A stretch of DNA of 64,000 bases from Leifsonia sp. 1010 (lineage in GTDB: Bacteria > Actinomycetota > Actinomycetes > Actinomycetales > Microbacteriaceae): NCBI RefSeq assembly GCF_031455295.1, contig NZ_JAVDSL010000001.1, positions 682,001 to 746,000 of the forward strand. The letters run 5' to 3'. The position numbers and the translations under genes were made by a program. Under the pieces are notes generated by a model. It saw nothing but the letters and a program-made list of their open reading frames with translations. It made no database searches and had not been told where the DNA came from. Within the stretch, counting starts at the first letter, position 1. Every line of letters starts with the position of its first letter. Below, in pieces: positions 24,002-33,863 of this stretch.

Positions 24002-24961
24002 TCATCGCCGCGGAATCCGGCGCAACGCATCGTCGCTCAGAGGGCTTCCGGAGACCTTCGCGGCGTAGAGCGCGGCGCCGATGTCCGGCTCGAAGGCCGG
24101 GACACGGAGGTCGTAGCCGTCGTACAGCTCGTCGAGCGACCGCCCGAAAGCCGCGAGAACCGGTTCAGAGCGGAAAACGCCCCCGGAGTAGGAGACGGGG
24201 ATCGTCTCGCCGTCCGGGTACCCGAGCGCGACGCGGGTGGCGTCGACCATCTCGGCGAACTCCGCCCCGGCGTCGGCGAGGATGTGTGCGGCGACCGTGT
24301 CGCCGGCGGCGGCGGCATCGGCGACCGTCGTCGACAGCGCGGCGATCCGTGTCCGCTCCTTCTGCCAGTCGGTGAGCACCAGGCCGATCGCGTCGAGGTC
24401 GTTTCGGACCCCGAGCCGTTCCCGCAGCAGCTCGTGCAGGGGACCGCGAGGGAGCCGGCCGTCACTCATCCGCGTGAATGCGTTGAGGCCGCGGGTGGCG
24501 ATCCAGTAGCCCGAGCCTTCGTCGCCGAACACCTCGCCCCAGCCGCCGACGCGCACGCCTGCTCCCTCACGCTCGCCGTACGTCATCGACCCGGTGCCGC
24601 CGACGACGTTGATACCGTCGGCGGCGCACAGCGACCCGGCCCACCCGCACACCATGTCGTTGACGCACAGATAGCGGTCGCTGCCGAGCACCGACTTCGG
24701 GACGGCGTCGAGCACCGGGACGTCCGCGCCGACCTCGCCGTATCCCGGCATGCCGACGACGGTGAAATCGAGCTGACCGGGGTCGATCCCGGCCTGCCGG
24801 CACACGTCGTGGACGCCGTTCGCGAGCGTCCGCGTCACCGTCTCCACCCCTAGCCGGTAGTAGTCGCTGCTCGGCTGCCGGGAGCGGGCGAGCACTGTGC
24901 CGTCGGACTCGAGCAGAACGAAGGCGGTCTTCGTGCCGCCTCCGTCGATGCCGAGGTACAT
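24002..24961 (-). CDS. BadF/BadG-type sugar kinase (N-acetylhexosamine kinase-like)
   Basis: 319 residues from ATG 24961 (MYLGIDGGGTKTAFVLLESD). The ATPase core motifs are DGGGTKT, VVGGTGSMTYG and GDEGSGYWI, as in eukaryotic-type GlcNAc kinase and BadF/BadG proteins. It probably phosphorylates the amino sugar or sugar released by the operon's glycosidase. The start is 2 nt after the stop of the SIS-domain gene, so it is tightly co-transcribed. The usual length of the family is matched. Confidence 0.88.
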   Translation of the reverse strand: MYLGIDGGGTKTAFVLLESDGTVLARSRQPSSDYYRLGVETVTRTLANGVHDVCRQAGIDPGQLDFTVVGMPGYGEVGADVPVLDAVPKSVLGSDRYLCVNDMVCGWAGSLCAADGINVVGGTGSMTYGEREGAGVRVGGWGEVFGDEGSGYWIATRGLNAFTRMSDGRLPRGPLHELLRERLGVRNDLDAIGLVLTDWQKERTRIAALSTTVADAAAAGDTVAAHILADAGAEFAEMVDATRVALGYPDGETIPVSYSGGVFRSEPVLAAFGRSLDELYDGYDLRVPAFEPDIGAALYAAKVSGSPLSDDALRRIPRR

Positions 24962-24963
24962 GC

Positions 24964-26133
24964 TCACCCGCGCCCGCTTCCGTCGCCGCCGAGCGGGTAG
25001 AGCCGCACGCCCTTCACGACGCGGTTGACGTTCCCGTCCGGGAACGGGTTGTCCGGAGTCGTGCCGACGTGGAGCGCGAACGACAGGGCCAGGATCTGTG
25101 CTACGACGACGTACACGCTCGCGAGGTACGCGTCGTTCACTCCGTCGAGCCCGTCGAACGTGACCGGCCGGCCTCCCTGCGCGACGACGCCGTCCGGGGC
25201 CACCGCGACGACCCGTGCCGGGTCGATGGTGTCGCGGAGCTCGGCGACGATGTCCAGGTCGTACCGTCGCGTGTACTCGTCCGAAGAGAGGAAGACGACC
25301 ACGAGGGTCCGGTCGTTGAGCACGGATTTCGGTCCGTGCCGGAAACCCAGCGACGAGTCGTAGTGGCTCACCACCCGCCCGGCGGTGAGTTCGAGGAGCT
25401 TGAGCGCGGACTCGCGGGCGAGCGCCGTCAGCGGTCCGCTGCCCAGGTACACGACGCGGTCGCAGTCGGGGGCGGCGAGGTCGGCGATCGCATCCCAGCC
25501 CGGGCCGACGAGCCCCTCGGCCGCACGGATCAAGGGCTCCACCGTCTGCGCGTCGCCGCCGAACACCAGGAGCACGGACAGCAGCATCGAGGTGAAGCTC
25601 GACGTCATGGCGAAGCCCTGGTCGTTGGCGCCGGCCGGCATGAGCAGGACGCACGAATGCTCGAGGTCGCGGTGCTCCTGATTGAGCTGACCCGCGGGGT
25701 CGCACGTCACGATCAGGTGGCTGACGTCGCTGAGGCATTCGTCGGCCAAGCGGGTTGCGGCGACGCTCTCCGGGCTGTTGCCCGAGCGGGCGAACGACAC
25801 GAGGAGTGTCGGCACGTCCTCAGCCAGGAACTCACGCGGGTTGGACACGAGGTCCGTCGTTGCGATCGCCTCGATGCGCCGTGAGAGGAGGCGGGACAGT
25901 TCGGGAGCGGCGACGCCCCCGACGAACGCGGAGGTGCCGGCGCCGGTGAGGACGATGCGCAGATCGGGTCGCGCCAACAGTGGTGCGAGGAACTCGTCGA
26001 TGCGAGACCGATCGACCGCGATGCCCGTCGCGACCTGGTGCCATACCTCCGGCTGGTGGCAGATCTCTCTGACGGTGAACCGTGAGCCTTCGCTCTCGGC
26101 GCGTTCGGTGGTGACGGAGCGTGATTCAGGCAA
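24964..26133 (-). CDS. SIS-domain isomerase/deaminase, AgaS type
   Basis: 389 residues from TTG 26133, chosen because GGGAG lies just upstream and the resulting length equals that of AgaS proteins; the longer open frame reaches into the upstream gene. Two SIS domains are present: [13 protein letters not shown] and [13 protein letters not shown] in the first, [22 protein letters not shown] and [10 protein letters not shown] in the second. AgaS converts galactosamine 6-phosphate to tagatose 6-phosphate and ammonia. The TTG overlaps the end of the GatZ-like gene by 8 nt. The symbol is not assigned because the substrate is inferred. Confidence 0.87.
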   Translation of the reverse strand: MPESRSVTTERAESEGSRFTVREICHQPEVWHQVATGIAVDRSRIDEFLAPLLARPDLRIVLTGAGTSAFVGGVAAPELSRLLSRRIEAIATTDLVSNPREFLAEDVPTLLVSFARSGNSPESVAATRLADECLSDVSHLIVTCDPAGQLNQEHRDLEHSCVLLMPAGANDQGFAMTSSFTSMLLSVLLVFGGDAQTVEPLIRAAEGLVGPGWDAIADLAAPDCDRVVYLGSGPLTALARESALKLLELTAGRVVSHYDSSLGFRHGPKSVLNDRTLVVVFLSSDEYTRRYDLDIVAELRDTIDPARVVAVAPDGVVAQGGRPVTFDGLDGVNDAYLASVYVVVAQILALSFALHVGTTPDNPFPDGNVNRVVKGVRLYPLGGDGSGRG

Positions 26134-27457
26134 GGAGGTCTCCCTGGTTTGTAGCGGTTGTTGAGAAAGCGTGGATCGGTCGGAGGGTGGCGGCGGCGTA
26201 CGGCCGAAGGGCGTCGCGGATCTTGTCGAGCACCAGTGCACGCGGTGTCGGCTCGAGTTCGCCCGCACGAACCCGGGCGTATTGGTCCGGCAGGAACTGT
26301 CCGATCAACGGGAGCGGAACGGGCCGCCGCGAGAGATTGGCGTACAGCGTGCTCTCGGCTTCCTCGATCGCGGGATCGGACCAGTAGTACCTCAGCCGGT
26401 CGCTGTAGCTGTAGCGGCGGGCGATCCGCTGCTCGTCGGCGTCGCCCTCGTAGTAGCTCTGCCAGTATCCGGGCTCGGCGAGCATCCGCCCCTCGATCAC
26501 CTCGACCAGTTTCGAGCGCTCGGCGTCAGGGACCAGCTCGTCCTCGATGGCGGCGAGGGCGAACAACGCCTCCCTCATGGCGAACGTGAGGCCGGGCCCG
26601 ACCTTGAGGATCGCCCAGTGGTCCTGCACCAGCTCGCTGAGCCGAGACTCCAGCTGATAGTCGGTCGAGTGCGCCTCGAAGACCATGCCCGGCTCGCCGT
26701 CGAGGACCTCGCTCAACGCCTCCGCGCGGGACCGCTGATAGTCGATGACCTGGAGGTGGTCGAACTCGACGCCCGGCTGCACGACCAGCGCGACGATCCG
26801 CGGCCAGACGTCGAGCACACCCGCAGCCTCGAACGCCTCACGGTGGCGACGGAGCGTCTCCCGCGCCGCCTCCGGGGCGGTGGGCGTGAGCTCGTCGAGG
26901 GTCTCGTGCGCACCTCCCGGGACAGGCACCTCGGAACCGATCACGTACAGCTGGCGGCCCCACTGCCCCGTGCTGCGGGCAGTCTCCTCCGCGACCCGGA
27001 GGAGACGCGCACTGCGGGACGCGACGAGCTCGTCGCCGAGCGGCACAGGGTCGCCGGCGCAGGACATGCTGCAGTCGAGGTGGATCTTGGTGTACCCGGC
27101 CTCGACGTAGGAGGCGACGAGGGCGTCGGCGTTGGCCATGGCCTGCTCGGCGGGAAGGTGCTGCCACCGGTTCGGTCCCAGATGGTCGCCGCCGAGCACG
27201 ATGCGCTCGTGCGGGAAGCCCTGCTCGTCGGCGATCGCGTAGACGAGCGCGCGGAAGTCCGCGGGTCGCATACCGGTATAGCCGCCGAACTGGTCGACCT
27301 GGTTGGAGGTCGCCTCGATGAGCACGTATCCGGCGTCGGCCGAGGCCTGGGCGATGGCAGCCTCCAGCACGACGGGATGGGCGGAGCAGACCGAATAGAT
27401 CCCCACCGGTTCTCCCGCCTTGTGCCTCCGGATCGTGTCCCACAGGTGGTCGTTCAT
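26126..27457 (-). CDS. Tagatose-bisphosphate aldolase accessory subunit (GatZ/KbaZ type)
   Basis: 443 residues, full length for GatZ/KbaZ. Diagnostic segments are [88 protein letters not shown] and the C-terminal [11 protein letters not shown]. In enteric bacteria this subunit is needed for full activity and stability of the class II tagatose-1,6-bisphosphate aldolase GatY/KbaY; an aldolase gene lies directly upstream (4-bp overlap). This pins the pathway to tagatose phosphates. Confidence 0.93.
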   Translation of the reverse strand: MNDHLWDTIRRHKAGEPVGIYSVCSAHPVVLEAAIAQASADAGYVLIEATSNQVDQFGGYTGMRPADFRALVYAIADEQGFPHERIVLGGDHLGPNRWQHLPAEQAMANADALVASYVEAGYTKIHLDCSMSCAGDPVPLGDELVASRSARLLRVAEETARSTGQWGRQLYVIGSEVPVPGGAHETLDELTPTAPEAARETLRRHREAFEAAGVLDVWPRIVALVVQPGVEFDHLQVIDYQRSRAEALSEVLDGEPGMVFEAHSTDYQLESRLSELVQDHWAILKVGPGLTFAMREALFALAAIEDELVPDAERSKLVEVIEGRMLAEPGYWQSYYEGDADEQRIARRYSYSDRLRYYWSDPAIEEAESTLYANLSRRPVPLPLIGQFLPDQYARVRAGELEPTPRALVLDKIRDALRPYAAATLRPIHAFSTTATNQGDLLA

Positions 27458-28332
27458 CGTGCTCCCTCGTACGTGGTCGGAACCGGCGCGACCAGCTGCC
27501 CGCAGAGCGCGGCCACCGTCTCGGCGATGTTGTCGCGGCCTCGAGCCAGGTAGCGCCTCGGGTCGTTCGCTGCGGAGTCCGAGTCGAGGAACGAGCGGAC
27601 CCCGCCGGTGAAGGCCACGTTGAGCGCGGTGCCGACGTTGACCTTGCGGATGCCGGAGGAGATGGCCGCGGCGAGCGTTTCAACGGGGACACCGGAGGAC
27701 CCGTGCAGCACAAGGGGCACGGTGACCGCGCGGGCCAGCTCGGAGATCAGCGGGAGGTCGAGCCGCGCGTCGGCGGTCGTCATCGCGTGCGACGAGCCCA
27801 CCGCCACGGCCAGCCCGTCCACGCCGGTCGCCTCGACGAACGAGGCGGCTTCGGCGGGGTCGGTCCTCACCCCGGGCGCGTGCGCGCCGTCCTTGCCGCC
27901 GATCGCTCCGAGCTCCGCCTCCACCCACAGCCCGCGCTCGTGCGCGCGCCGGGCCGATGCTGCCGTGCGGGCGACGTTCTGTGCGTAGTCGTGGTGAGCC
28001 TCGTCCACCATGATGGAGGTCGCGCCGAGGGCTCCCGCGAACGAGATGAGCTCTTCGCTGAGCTGCGCGTCCTGGATGTGGTCGAGGTGGAGGCCGACGG
28101 GCACCGCGCTCTCGTCCGCCAGGCGATCGCATGCCGCCAGCAGCGGCGCGAACCGACCGCCGTGATACCGGATCGCGTTCTCGCTGAGCTGCAGCAGAAC
28201 CGGGGTGCCGGCCGTCTCCGCGCCCGTGACGATGCCTTCTGCGTGCTCGAGCGTGATCACATTGAACGCGAGCACGGCGCCGTCGCGGGAGACCGCATCG
28301 TCGACGAGCTCACGAGTCGTCGTCCGGCTCAT
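27454..28332 (-). CDS. Class II tagatose/fructose-bisphosphate aldolase (GatY/KbaY type)
   Basis: 292 residues. Zinc-site and active-site segments are [51 protein letters not shown] and [15 protein letters not shown]. The order is that of class II ketose-bisphosphate aldolases, which cleave tagatose or fructose 1,6-bisphosphate to DHAP and glyceraldehyde 3-phosphate. Its ATG overlaps the stop of the permease gene (ATGA) and its stop overlaps the start of the GatZ-like gene, so all are one transcript. The pairing with GatZ favours tagatose bisphosphate. Confidence 0.91.
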   Translation of the reverse strand: MSRTTTRELVDDAVSRDGAVLAFNVITLEHAEGIVTGAETAGTPVLLQLSENAIRYHGGRFAPLLAACDRLADESAVPVGLHLDHIQDAQLSEELISFAGALGATSIMVDEAHHDYAQNVARTAASARRAHERGLWVEAELGAIGGKDGAHAPGVRTDPAEAASFVEATGVDGLAVAVGSSHAMTTADARLDLPLISELARAVTVPLVLHGSSGVPVETLAAAISSGIRKVNVGTALNVAFTGGVRSFLDSDSAANDPRRYLARGRDNIAETVAALCGQLVAPVPTTYEGAR

Positions 28333-29216
28333 CCCTTCAGTCCCGAGAATGTCATGGTCGCGATGAACTGCCGCTGAGCGAACAGGAAGAACAGGATGAG
28401 CGGCAGGGTGGCGATCACATTGCCCGCCATGATGAGGCTCCAGTCGGTCTGGTGTGCGCCCTGGAAGTTCGCGATGCCGAGCTGCAGGGTGAAGGACGAG
28501 GTGTTGTTGATCGCGATGAGCGGCCAGACGAGGTCGTTCCATGCGCCGAGGAGGGTGAAGATCGCGAGGGTCGCGAGCGCGGGTCGCGCCAGCGGGAGCA
28601 CGATCCGGAAGAAGATCTGCCAGCGGTTGCAGCCGTCGATCGCACCGGCCTCCTCCAGCTCGGCCGGCAGGGTGAGGAAGAACTGCCGCATCAGGAAGAT
28701 CCCGAAAGCCGTCGCCAACCAGGGGACGATGGCCGCGCCCAGCCCGTTCAGCAGACCGAGCTTCGCGAACAGGATGTAGGTCGGGATCATCAGCAGCTGT
28801 GTCGGGATCATGATGGTCGCGAGGATCATCAGGAACCCGAAGTTGCGGCCCCTGAACCGCAGCCTCGCGAATCCGTAACCGGCGAGCGAGCACAGGATGA
28901 GGTTGGAGACGATCGCCGTCGCGGAGACGACGACGGTGTTGCCGAGCCACAAGAGGATGTCGGTCTGGCCGAAGAGCTTGGCGTACCCGTCCAGCGTGAA
29001 GTGGGACGGGATGAACGGAGGCGGGAAGGCGACCAGCTCCTTCGCCGGCGAGAAGGACGCCAGCGCCATCTGCAGGAAGGGCACCAGGAAGAGGATCGCG
29101 ATGGGGAGCAGCACGAAGTGCCACCCGCTCATCCGTGACCGCTTCGCGGGACGCTGAGCGGTCTCCCCCGCGATCTGTGTCGAGGCCTGGGAGACCTCAT
29201 CGAGTACCGTCACCAT
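28329..29216 (-). CDS. ABC sugar transporter permease, MalG type
   Basis: 295 residues from ATG 29216 (MVTVLDEVSQASTQIAGETA); the longer open frame upstream is a shadow of the sister permease. There are six membrane helices, and the cytoplasmic EAA loop EEAGAIDGCNRWQIFFRIVLPLARP binds the shared ATPase. Carbohydrate uptake transporter-1 family, acting in the cytoplasmic membrane. No ATPase gene is in the operon, so it must use a general MsiK-like ATPase encoded elsewhere, as is common in Actinobacteria. Confidence 0.95.
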   Translation of the reverse strand: MVTVLDEVSQASTQIAGETAQRPAKRSRMSGWHFVLLPIAILFLVPFLQMALASFSPAKELVAFPPPFIPSHFTLDGYAKLFGQTDILLWLGNTVVVSATAIVSNLILCSLAGYGFARLRFRGRNFGFLMILATIMIPTQLLMIPTYILFAKLGLLNGLGAAIVPWLATAFGIFLMRQFFLTLPAELEEAGAIDGCNRWQIFFRIVLPLARPALATLAIFTLLGAWNDLVWPLIAINNTSSFTLQLGIANFQGAHQTDWSLIMAGNVIATLPLILFFLFAQRQFIATMTFSGLKG

Positions 29217-30145
29217 CAGAACGCCTCCGAGCCCCGTCGCCGCTGCAAGACGACGACGCCGATCGTGATGAGCAGGGTGACCGCGAAGAGCACGTAGGCG
29301 GCGGCCGACCCGTAGCCGAATTGCAGGGCGTGGAACGCCTTGTCGTAGAGGAAGTAGACGATCGTCCGTGTGGCGTCCAGCGGGCCGCCACGGGTCGTCG
29401 TGTACACGAGGTCGAACAGCTGAATGGCCTGGATGGTCTGCCAGATGCCGACGAATACGGTGACAGGAGCGAGCTGCGGCCAGACGATGCGCCAGAAGGT
29501 CTGCCAGCGGTTGGCGCCGTCGATGCGGGCCGCCTCGATGAGGTCGGCAGGGACATCCTGAAGCGCTGCCAGGTAGATGACCGTCGTGAACGCGGCCGAC
29601 CCCCACAGCGACATGATCGCGATCACGAGCATGGCCTGATGCGGGTCGTCCAGCCACCCCTGCTGCGGCAGGTGCAGCACGCGCAGGACGTTGTTGACCA
29701 GGCCGAACTGCGGGCTGAACAGGTAGGTCGACAGGATGCCGGTGGACGCCGCCGACGCGACGAACGGGACGAAGATCGCGGTGCGGTAGAACCCCATCCA
29801 CCGGATCCGCCGGTTCAGCGCCACCGCGAGGAACAGCCCGAGCAGCACAGACGCCGGCACGAACAGCAGGGTGAACCCCACCGTGTTGAGGACGGAATTG
29901 CCGAAATCGGCGTCCGACATCAGAGCGGTGTAGTTGTCGGCGCCCACCCAGGTCGGCTCGCTGAAGCCGTCCCAGCTCTGGAGTGAGAGCACGAACGCCC
30001 ACAGGGCCGGGAAGATGGAGAGACCCAGGATGATGACGGTCGCCGGGGCGACGAACCCCCATCCTGTCAGCGATGCCTTCCACCCGGGGCCCGACGGCCG
30101 TCGGGACCTGGTCGGCGCCGCTGCCGGCGCGATGCTGTCTGCCAT
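29216..30145 (-). CDS. ABC sugar transporter permease, MalF type
   Basis: 309 residues, six to seven transmembrane helices starting at about 30 (LTGWGFVAPATVIILGLSIFPALWAFVLSL). The EAA loop is LIEAARIDGANRWQTFWRIVWPQLAP. It partners the MalG-type permease, with which it shares one base (TGATG). The gene begins 8 bp after the binding-protein stop. Standard length for the family. Confidence 0.95.
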   Translation of the reverse strand: MADSIAPAAAPTRSRRPSGPGWKASLTGWGFVAPATVIILGLSIFPALWAFVLSLQSWDGFSEPTWVGADNYTALMSDADFGNSVLNTVGFTLLFVPASVLLGLFLAVALNRRIRWMGFYRTAIFVPFVASAASTGILSTYLFSPQFGLVNNVLRVLHLPQQGWLDDPHQAMLVIAIMSLWGSAAFTTVIYLAALQDVPADLIEAARIDGANRWQTFWRIVWPQLAPVTVFVGIWQTIQAIQLFDLVYTTTRGGPLDATRTIVYFLYDKAFHALQFGYGSAAAYVLFAVTLLITIGVVVLQRRRGSEAF

Positions 30146-30153
30146 GGCCGCTC

Positions 30154-31473
30154 CTACTTCTTGTTCAGCGCGACGTCGGCAGCGCGGGCGGCCTGCTTGA
30201 GCGCATCCCCGGGCTGTCCTTCGCCCTGCAGCACCTGGGAGATGGACTTGCCGATCGCGACGGAGAGGCCCGCGTAGCCGGTGGTGGTCGGCCGGGTGTT
30301 CTTCACGTTGTCGGAGTTCGCCACGAACACCTCATAGCCGGGGAAGGCCTTCGCCTCCTCCTTCACGGCGTCGGATCCCGCCTCGGAGGACCGCAGGGGA
30401 AGGTTGCCCAGGGCGACGTTGAAACGCTCGTCCTGCTCGGCCGATGTCAGCCACTGTGCGAACTGGGTGGCCCAGTATGCGCGGTTCTTGTCCTTGTGAT
30501 CGAACAGCGCCCAGATGTCCGGTCCGGACACCGTCTGATGGTCGCCGTTCGTGCCGGGGAGCTGCACGGCGCCGTAGTTCGTTCCCCCGGTCTTCAGGTC
30601 GGACAGCTGCCAGGGGCCGGAGGTGATCATCCCGATCCGGTTGCTGGTGAAAAGCTGACCGAACTTCGTGTCGGTCTGGTCGAGGTACACGCTCTTGTCG
30701 TCGATCGCCATCTTCTGGAGGAAGGTGAGCGAGTCGACACCGGCCTGCGACGCGAACTCGGCCTTCGTCGCATCCTTGTTCACGATGCTGCCGCCGGACT
30801 GCCACAGGTGCGGCCAGAACTGCCAGGTCGTCTCTTCGCTGCCGGAGACCGAGTATCCGTAGCCGTAAACGTGGTTGGCGCTGTCGGTCAGCTTCTTCGC
30901 GGCTTCGCGGAAGTCGTCCCAGGTCCAGTCGTCCGTCGGGTACGCGAGACCGGCCTTGTCGAAGAGGGTCTTGTTGTAGAGGAGGCCGATGTTGTCGACG
31001 ACTGCGGGGAAGCCGATGGTCTTCTTGCCGCTCGGCTGGGCGGTCCCGCGGGCGGCCGTGGTGAACTCGTCCCACTTCACCTCGGGTTTCTTGACCTCGT
31101 CGGTGATGTCGAGGGTCCGGCCCGTGGACTCGAGCTGCCCGGCCCACGAGCCGAAGGCGTAGGACATGTCGGGATACTGGTTGCCCGCGAAGCCGGCTGA
31201 GAGCTTCTGGAGCAGCTGGTCGGTGGACGAGGCGCCCGGCGAGAGGTCGATCGACACGTTCGGGTGGAGCTTCTCGAACTCTGCGGCCAGCGACTCCATG
31301 ATCTTCTCCGCGGCGTCGGCCTGGCCCGACCACACCTGGATGGTCGTCTTCGCCTTGGGATCGAGCGTCGTGGCGCCCTGTGAGCCGCTGCATCCGGCCA
31401 GGGCGGCAAGGACGGCCGCGGCGGCGACCACGCCGGTCGTTCGGAGCATGCGCTTTCGTGACGGGGACTTCAT
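30154..31473 (-). CDS. ABC sugar-binding lipoprotein
   Basis: 439 residues from ATG 31473 (MKSPSRKRMLRTTG), preceded by GAGAGGAA; upstream in-frame codons would precede the signal peptide and are rejected. The signal peptide ends in the lipobox LAALAGC. The family 1 solute-binding fold is shown by TIQVWSGQADAAEKIMESLAAEF, the GFPAVVDNIGLLYNKTLFDKAG segment and ITSGPWQLSDLK. It captures the sugar for the two permeases downstream. Confidence 0.95.
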   Translation of the reverse strand: MKSPSRKRMLRTTGVVAAAAVLAALAGCSGSQGATTLDPKAKTTIQVWSGQADAAEKIMESLAAEFEKLHPNVSIDLSPGASSTDQLLQKLSAGFAGNQYPDMSYAFGSWAGQLESTGRTLDITDEVKKPEVKWDEFTTAARGTAQPSGKKTIGFPAVVDNIGLLYNKTLFDKAGLAYPTDDWTWDDFREAAKKLTDSANHVYGYGYSVSGSEETTWQFWPHLWQSGGSIVNKDATKAEFASQAGVDSLTFLQKMAIDDKSVYLDQTDTKFGQLFTSNRIGMITSGPWQLSDLKTGGTNYGAVQLPGTNGDHQTVSGPDIWALFDHKDKNRAYWATQFAQWLTSAEQDERFNVALGNLPLRSSEAGSDAVKEEAKAFPGYEVFVANSDNVKNTRPTTTGYAGLSVAIGKSISQVLQGEGQPGDALKQAARAADVALNKK

Positions 31474-31507
31474 CGTCTGTTCCTCTCTCGGGTTCTGCAG
31501 GATGACG

Positions 31508-31527
31508 GTGCCGGGTGAACCCGGCAC
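31508..31527 (-). repeat. Short inverted repeat upstream of binding-protein gene
   Basis: GTGCCGGG (31508-31515) and CCCGGCAC (31520-31527) are perfect complements around TGAA, in the 117-bp gap between the GH4 gene and the binding-protein gene. It could be an operator half-pair or an RNA hairpin that adjusts expression within the operon. Confidence 0.45.
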
Positions 31528-31590
31528 GATCGACTGGACAGGTGGTGCTGGTCGGTGTGGTCCGCTCGGCTGATCGTTTCCGCCGGTCGG

Positions 31591-32904
31591 TCAGCGGGAC
31601 TCGGCGAGCGTGCCGCCCAGCGCGACCGGCAGCAGGGGTGCGTGCCGCGCCGTGAGCTCGTCGCACAGGGCCCAGATCTGTTCGGGCGTCAGCGTCGAGG
31701 AGGCGTTGGGGTCGGTCAGCACGGCCCGGCGGACGAGTTCCGGGTCGCCGGTTCGCGCCGCCTCGATGGTCAGCTCGGCGACGGAGAGGTAGGTGCGGTT
31801 CAGTGCTGCGCCCTGCACCGGGATCGACCCGAAGGGCAGCGGGTGGACGCCGTCGGCATCGACCCGGCTCGGAACCTCGACCACCGCACCCTGGGGCAGG
31901 TTGTCGATGAGTCCGCGGTTGACGACGTTCGCGTGGATGATGCGCTCGGTCCCCGTGAGGATCGAGTGGATGACCTGCGGCGCGTACTCCGCGGCCCCTT
32001 CCTCCAGCTCCAGTTCGTCCCCGGCGGCGAGCGCTGCCTTCGCGTGCACGAACTCGGCCACGTTCTCCTCGGAGATGCCGATGTACTCCAGCGGGTTCAG
32101 GCGGAACCGCTCGATCTGCTCGGGCGACCGCAGGAACCAGTCGAGATACTCGGAGGAGTGCTCGCTGGTCTCGGTCGGGTAGAAGCCGATGCGACGGAAC
32201 ATCTCGACACGGACGCGGCGCAGCAGCTCGGGGTCGCGCTCGATCGCCTCACGCAGCCGGGGGTAGAGGTCCTCGCCGTCGCGCGACCACTCGACCAGCC
32301 AGGCCTGGTGATTCACCCCCGCGGCGCGGTAGTGCGTGCCCTCCATCGGGACCCCGATCAGCCGGCAGAGGTCGTGCACGGTCCAGTACACGCTGTGGCA
32401 GAGGCCGACGGTCTTGATCTGCGGGGCGACGACCGACATCCACCAGACATTCATCGCCATGGGGTTCGTGTAGTTGAGGAACCACGCGTCCGGGCACAGC
32501 TCGGTCATGTCAGCCGCGATGCCGGAGAGCACCGGGAACGTGCGCAGTCCGCGGAACACACCGCCGACGCCGGTGGTGTCACCGATCGTCTGGAGCAGGC
32601 CGGCCGCTGCCGGCACCTCGAGGTCGATGCGGGTGGCGTCGATGCCGCCCACCTGGATCATGTTGATGACGAAGTCGGCTCCGACGAGGGCCGCGCGGCG
32701 GTCGAGCGTTGCGACGATCTCGGTCGCACGGCCGAAGCGGGAAGCCACCTGCTCCGCCGTACCGCGCGCGACCTCGAGCCGCTCGGCGTCGATGTCGTGC
32801 AGCACGATCTTCAGGCTCGGGAGGTCGTCGAACCGGTACAGGTCGGCGAGAAGCTGGCGAGTGAACACGACGCTGCCCGCGCCGAGGAAAACGATCTGTG
32901 GCAT
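31591..32904 (-). CDS. GH4 family glycosidase (alpha-galactosidase-like)
   Basis: 437 residues from ATG 32904 (MPQIVFLGAGSVVFTRQLLA). The NAD-binding GAGS(V)xF motif, the NYTNPMA loop, the Mn2+-binding Cys-His in GLCHSVYWTV, and GVNHQAW are typical of GH4, and the CHS variant is that of MelA-like alpha-galactosidases. GH4 enzymes use NAD+ and a metal in a redox-assisted elimination. It is cytoplasmic and the first gene of the operon, acting on the imported alpha-galactoside or N-acetylgalactosaminide. It is divergent from the DeoR gene. Confidence 0.92.
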   Translation of the reverse strand: MPQIVFLGAGSVVFTRQLLADLYRFDDLPSLKIVLHDIDAERLEVARGTAEQVASRFGRATEIVATLDRRAALVGADFVINMIQVGGIDATRIDLEVPAAAGLLQTIGDTTGVGGVFRGLRTFPVLSGIAADMTELCPDAWFLNYTNPMAMNVWWMSVVAPQIKTVGLCHSVYWTVHDLCRLIGVPMEGTHYRAAGVNHQAWLVEWSRDGEDLYPRLREAIERDPELLRRVRVEMFRRIGFYPTETSEHSSEYLDWFLRSPEQIERFRLNPLEYIGISEENVAEFVHAKAALAAGDELELEEGAAEYAPQVIHSILTGTERIIHANVVNRGLIDNLPQGAVVEVPSRVDADGVHPLPFGSIPVQGAALNRTYLSVAELTIEAARTGDPELVRRAVLTDPNASSTLTPEQIWALCDELTARHAPLLPVALGGTLAESR

Positions 32905-32934
32905 GACGCGATCCTGCGATACCGTGTCAACTTC

Positions 32935-32991
32935 GCGCAACAGAATGAGCGATTTGGGGCTAAAGTGCTCACATTGATTGATCGCTTGCGC
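32935..32991. promoter_or_regulatory. Nested inverted repeats between GH4 operon and deoR gene
   Basis: In the 127-bp divergent intergenic region an outer pair GCGCAA (32935-32940) and TTGCGC (32986-32991) and an inner pair AGCGAT (32948-32953) and ATCGCT (32981-32986) are symmetric around about 32963-32967. TTGATTGATC lies at 32974-32983. This is a plausible operator for the adjacent DeoR-type repressor controlling both directions. Confidence 0.5.
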
Positions 32992-33031
32992 TGTCGGAGT
33001 CCGTTCGACGTCAAGCCCGGAAAGGCTCCCG

Positions 33032-33850
33032 ATGCTCTCCCCGACCACCGAATCCCTGATTGCACGCGTCAGCACCGGCCGACGTGCCGAGCGACTCGTC
33101 GCCATCCTCGACATGATCACGGAGCGCGGCACGATCAGCCTGACCGACCTCTCCGACGGCCTGGGGATCTCGGCGGCGACAGCGCGCCGGGACCTCTCCG
33201 ACCTTGCGGACCAGAACCTCATCGTCCGCACCCACGGCGGTGCTACGGCTCTGGAGCGCGGCGGCCACGAGATCCCGGTGGCTCTGCGCGACACGCGCTT
33301 CCAGGAGGCGAAGCGCGCGATCGCCCGTGCGATGGTGCGGCGGCTCCCGACCGGGCGCTACGTCGTGGCGCTCAGCGGAGGGACGACGACCGCAAGTGTG
33401 GCGCGCGCCCTGGCGAACCACCGTGACATCACGATCGTCACCAATTCGTTGACGATCGCGAACCTGCTCTCCAGCAACGCCGACGTGCGCCTCGCGATGA
33501 CCGGGGGCTTTCTCCGCCCCCAGTCATTGGAGCTCGTCGGCGCTCTCGCCGAGAGCACGTTCAACGCCGTGAACGTCGGAACGGCCATTCTGGGTGCAGA
33601 CGGCGTCAGCGCCGCGGCCGGCGTCACCACCCACGACGAGACGGAAGCACGCACCAACCGCGCGATGGTCGTCAAGGCCCAGCGCACCGTCGTCGTGGCC
33701 GACGGCTCCAAGATCGGCAATGTCGCGATGGCGCAGGTCGCCGACATGGACCAGGTGGAACTTCTCATCACCGACTCCAGCGCGGACCCCACCGAACTCG
33801 AGCGCCTGCGCGCCGCTGGTGTCCAGATCGTCATCGCCGACCAGGAGTGA
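33032..33850 (+). CDS. DeoR/GlpR family sugar regulator
   Basis: 272 residues from ATG 33032 (MLSPTTESLIARVSTGRRAE), with GGAAAGG upstream; earlier in-frame starts lack a ribosome site. The DeoR HTH at about 17-70 is RLVAILDMITERGTISLTDLSDGLGISAATARRDLSDLADQNLIVR followed by the THGGA motif. The DeoRC sugar-phosphate sensor domain shows VVALSGGTTTASVARAL, VTNSLTIANLL, LGADGVSA and VVVADGSKIG. It most likely represses the divergent GH4-to-oxidoreductase operon and is released by a sugar phosphate of that pathway. Confidence 0.94.
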   Translation: MLSPTTESLIARVSTGRRAERLVAILDMITERGTISLTDLSDGLGISAATARRDLSDLADQNLIVRTHGGATALERGGHEIPVALRDTRFQEAKRAIARAMVRRLPTGRYVVALSGGTTTASVARALANHRDITIVTNSLTIANLLSSNADVRLAMTGGFLRPQSLELVGALAESTFNAVNVGTAILGADGVSAAAGVTTHDETEARTNRAMVVKAQRTVVVADGSKIGNVAMAQVADMDQVELLITDSSADPTELERLRAAGVQIVIADQE

Positions 33851-33863
33851 CCGACGATCGCTG

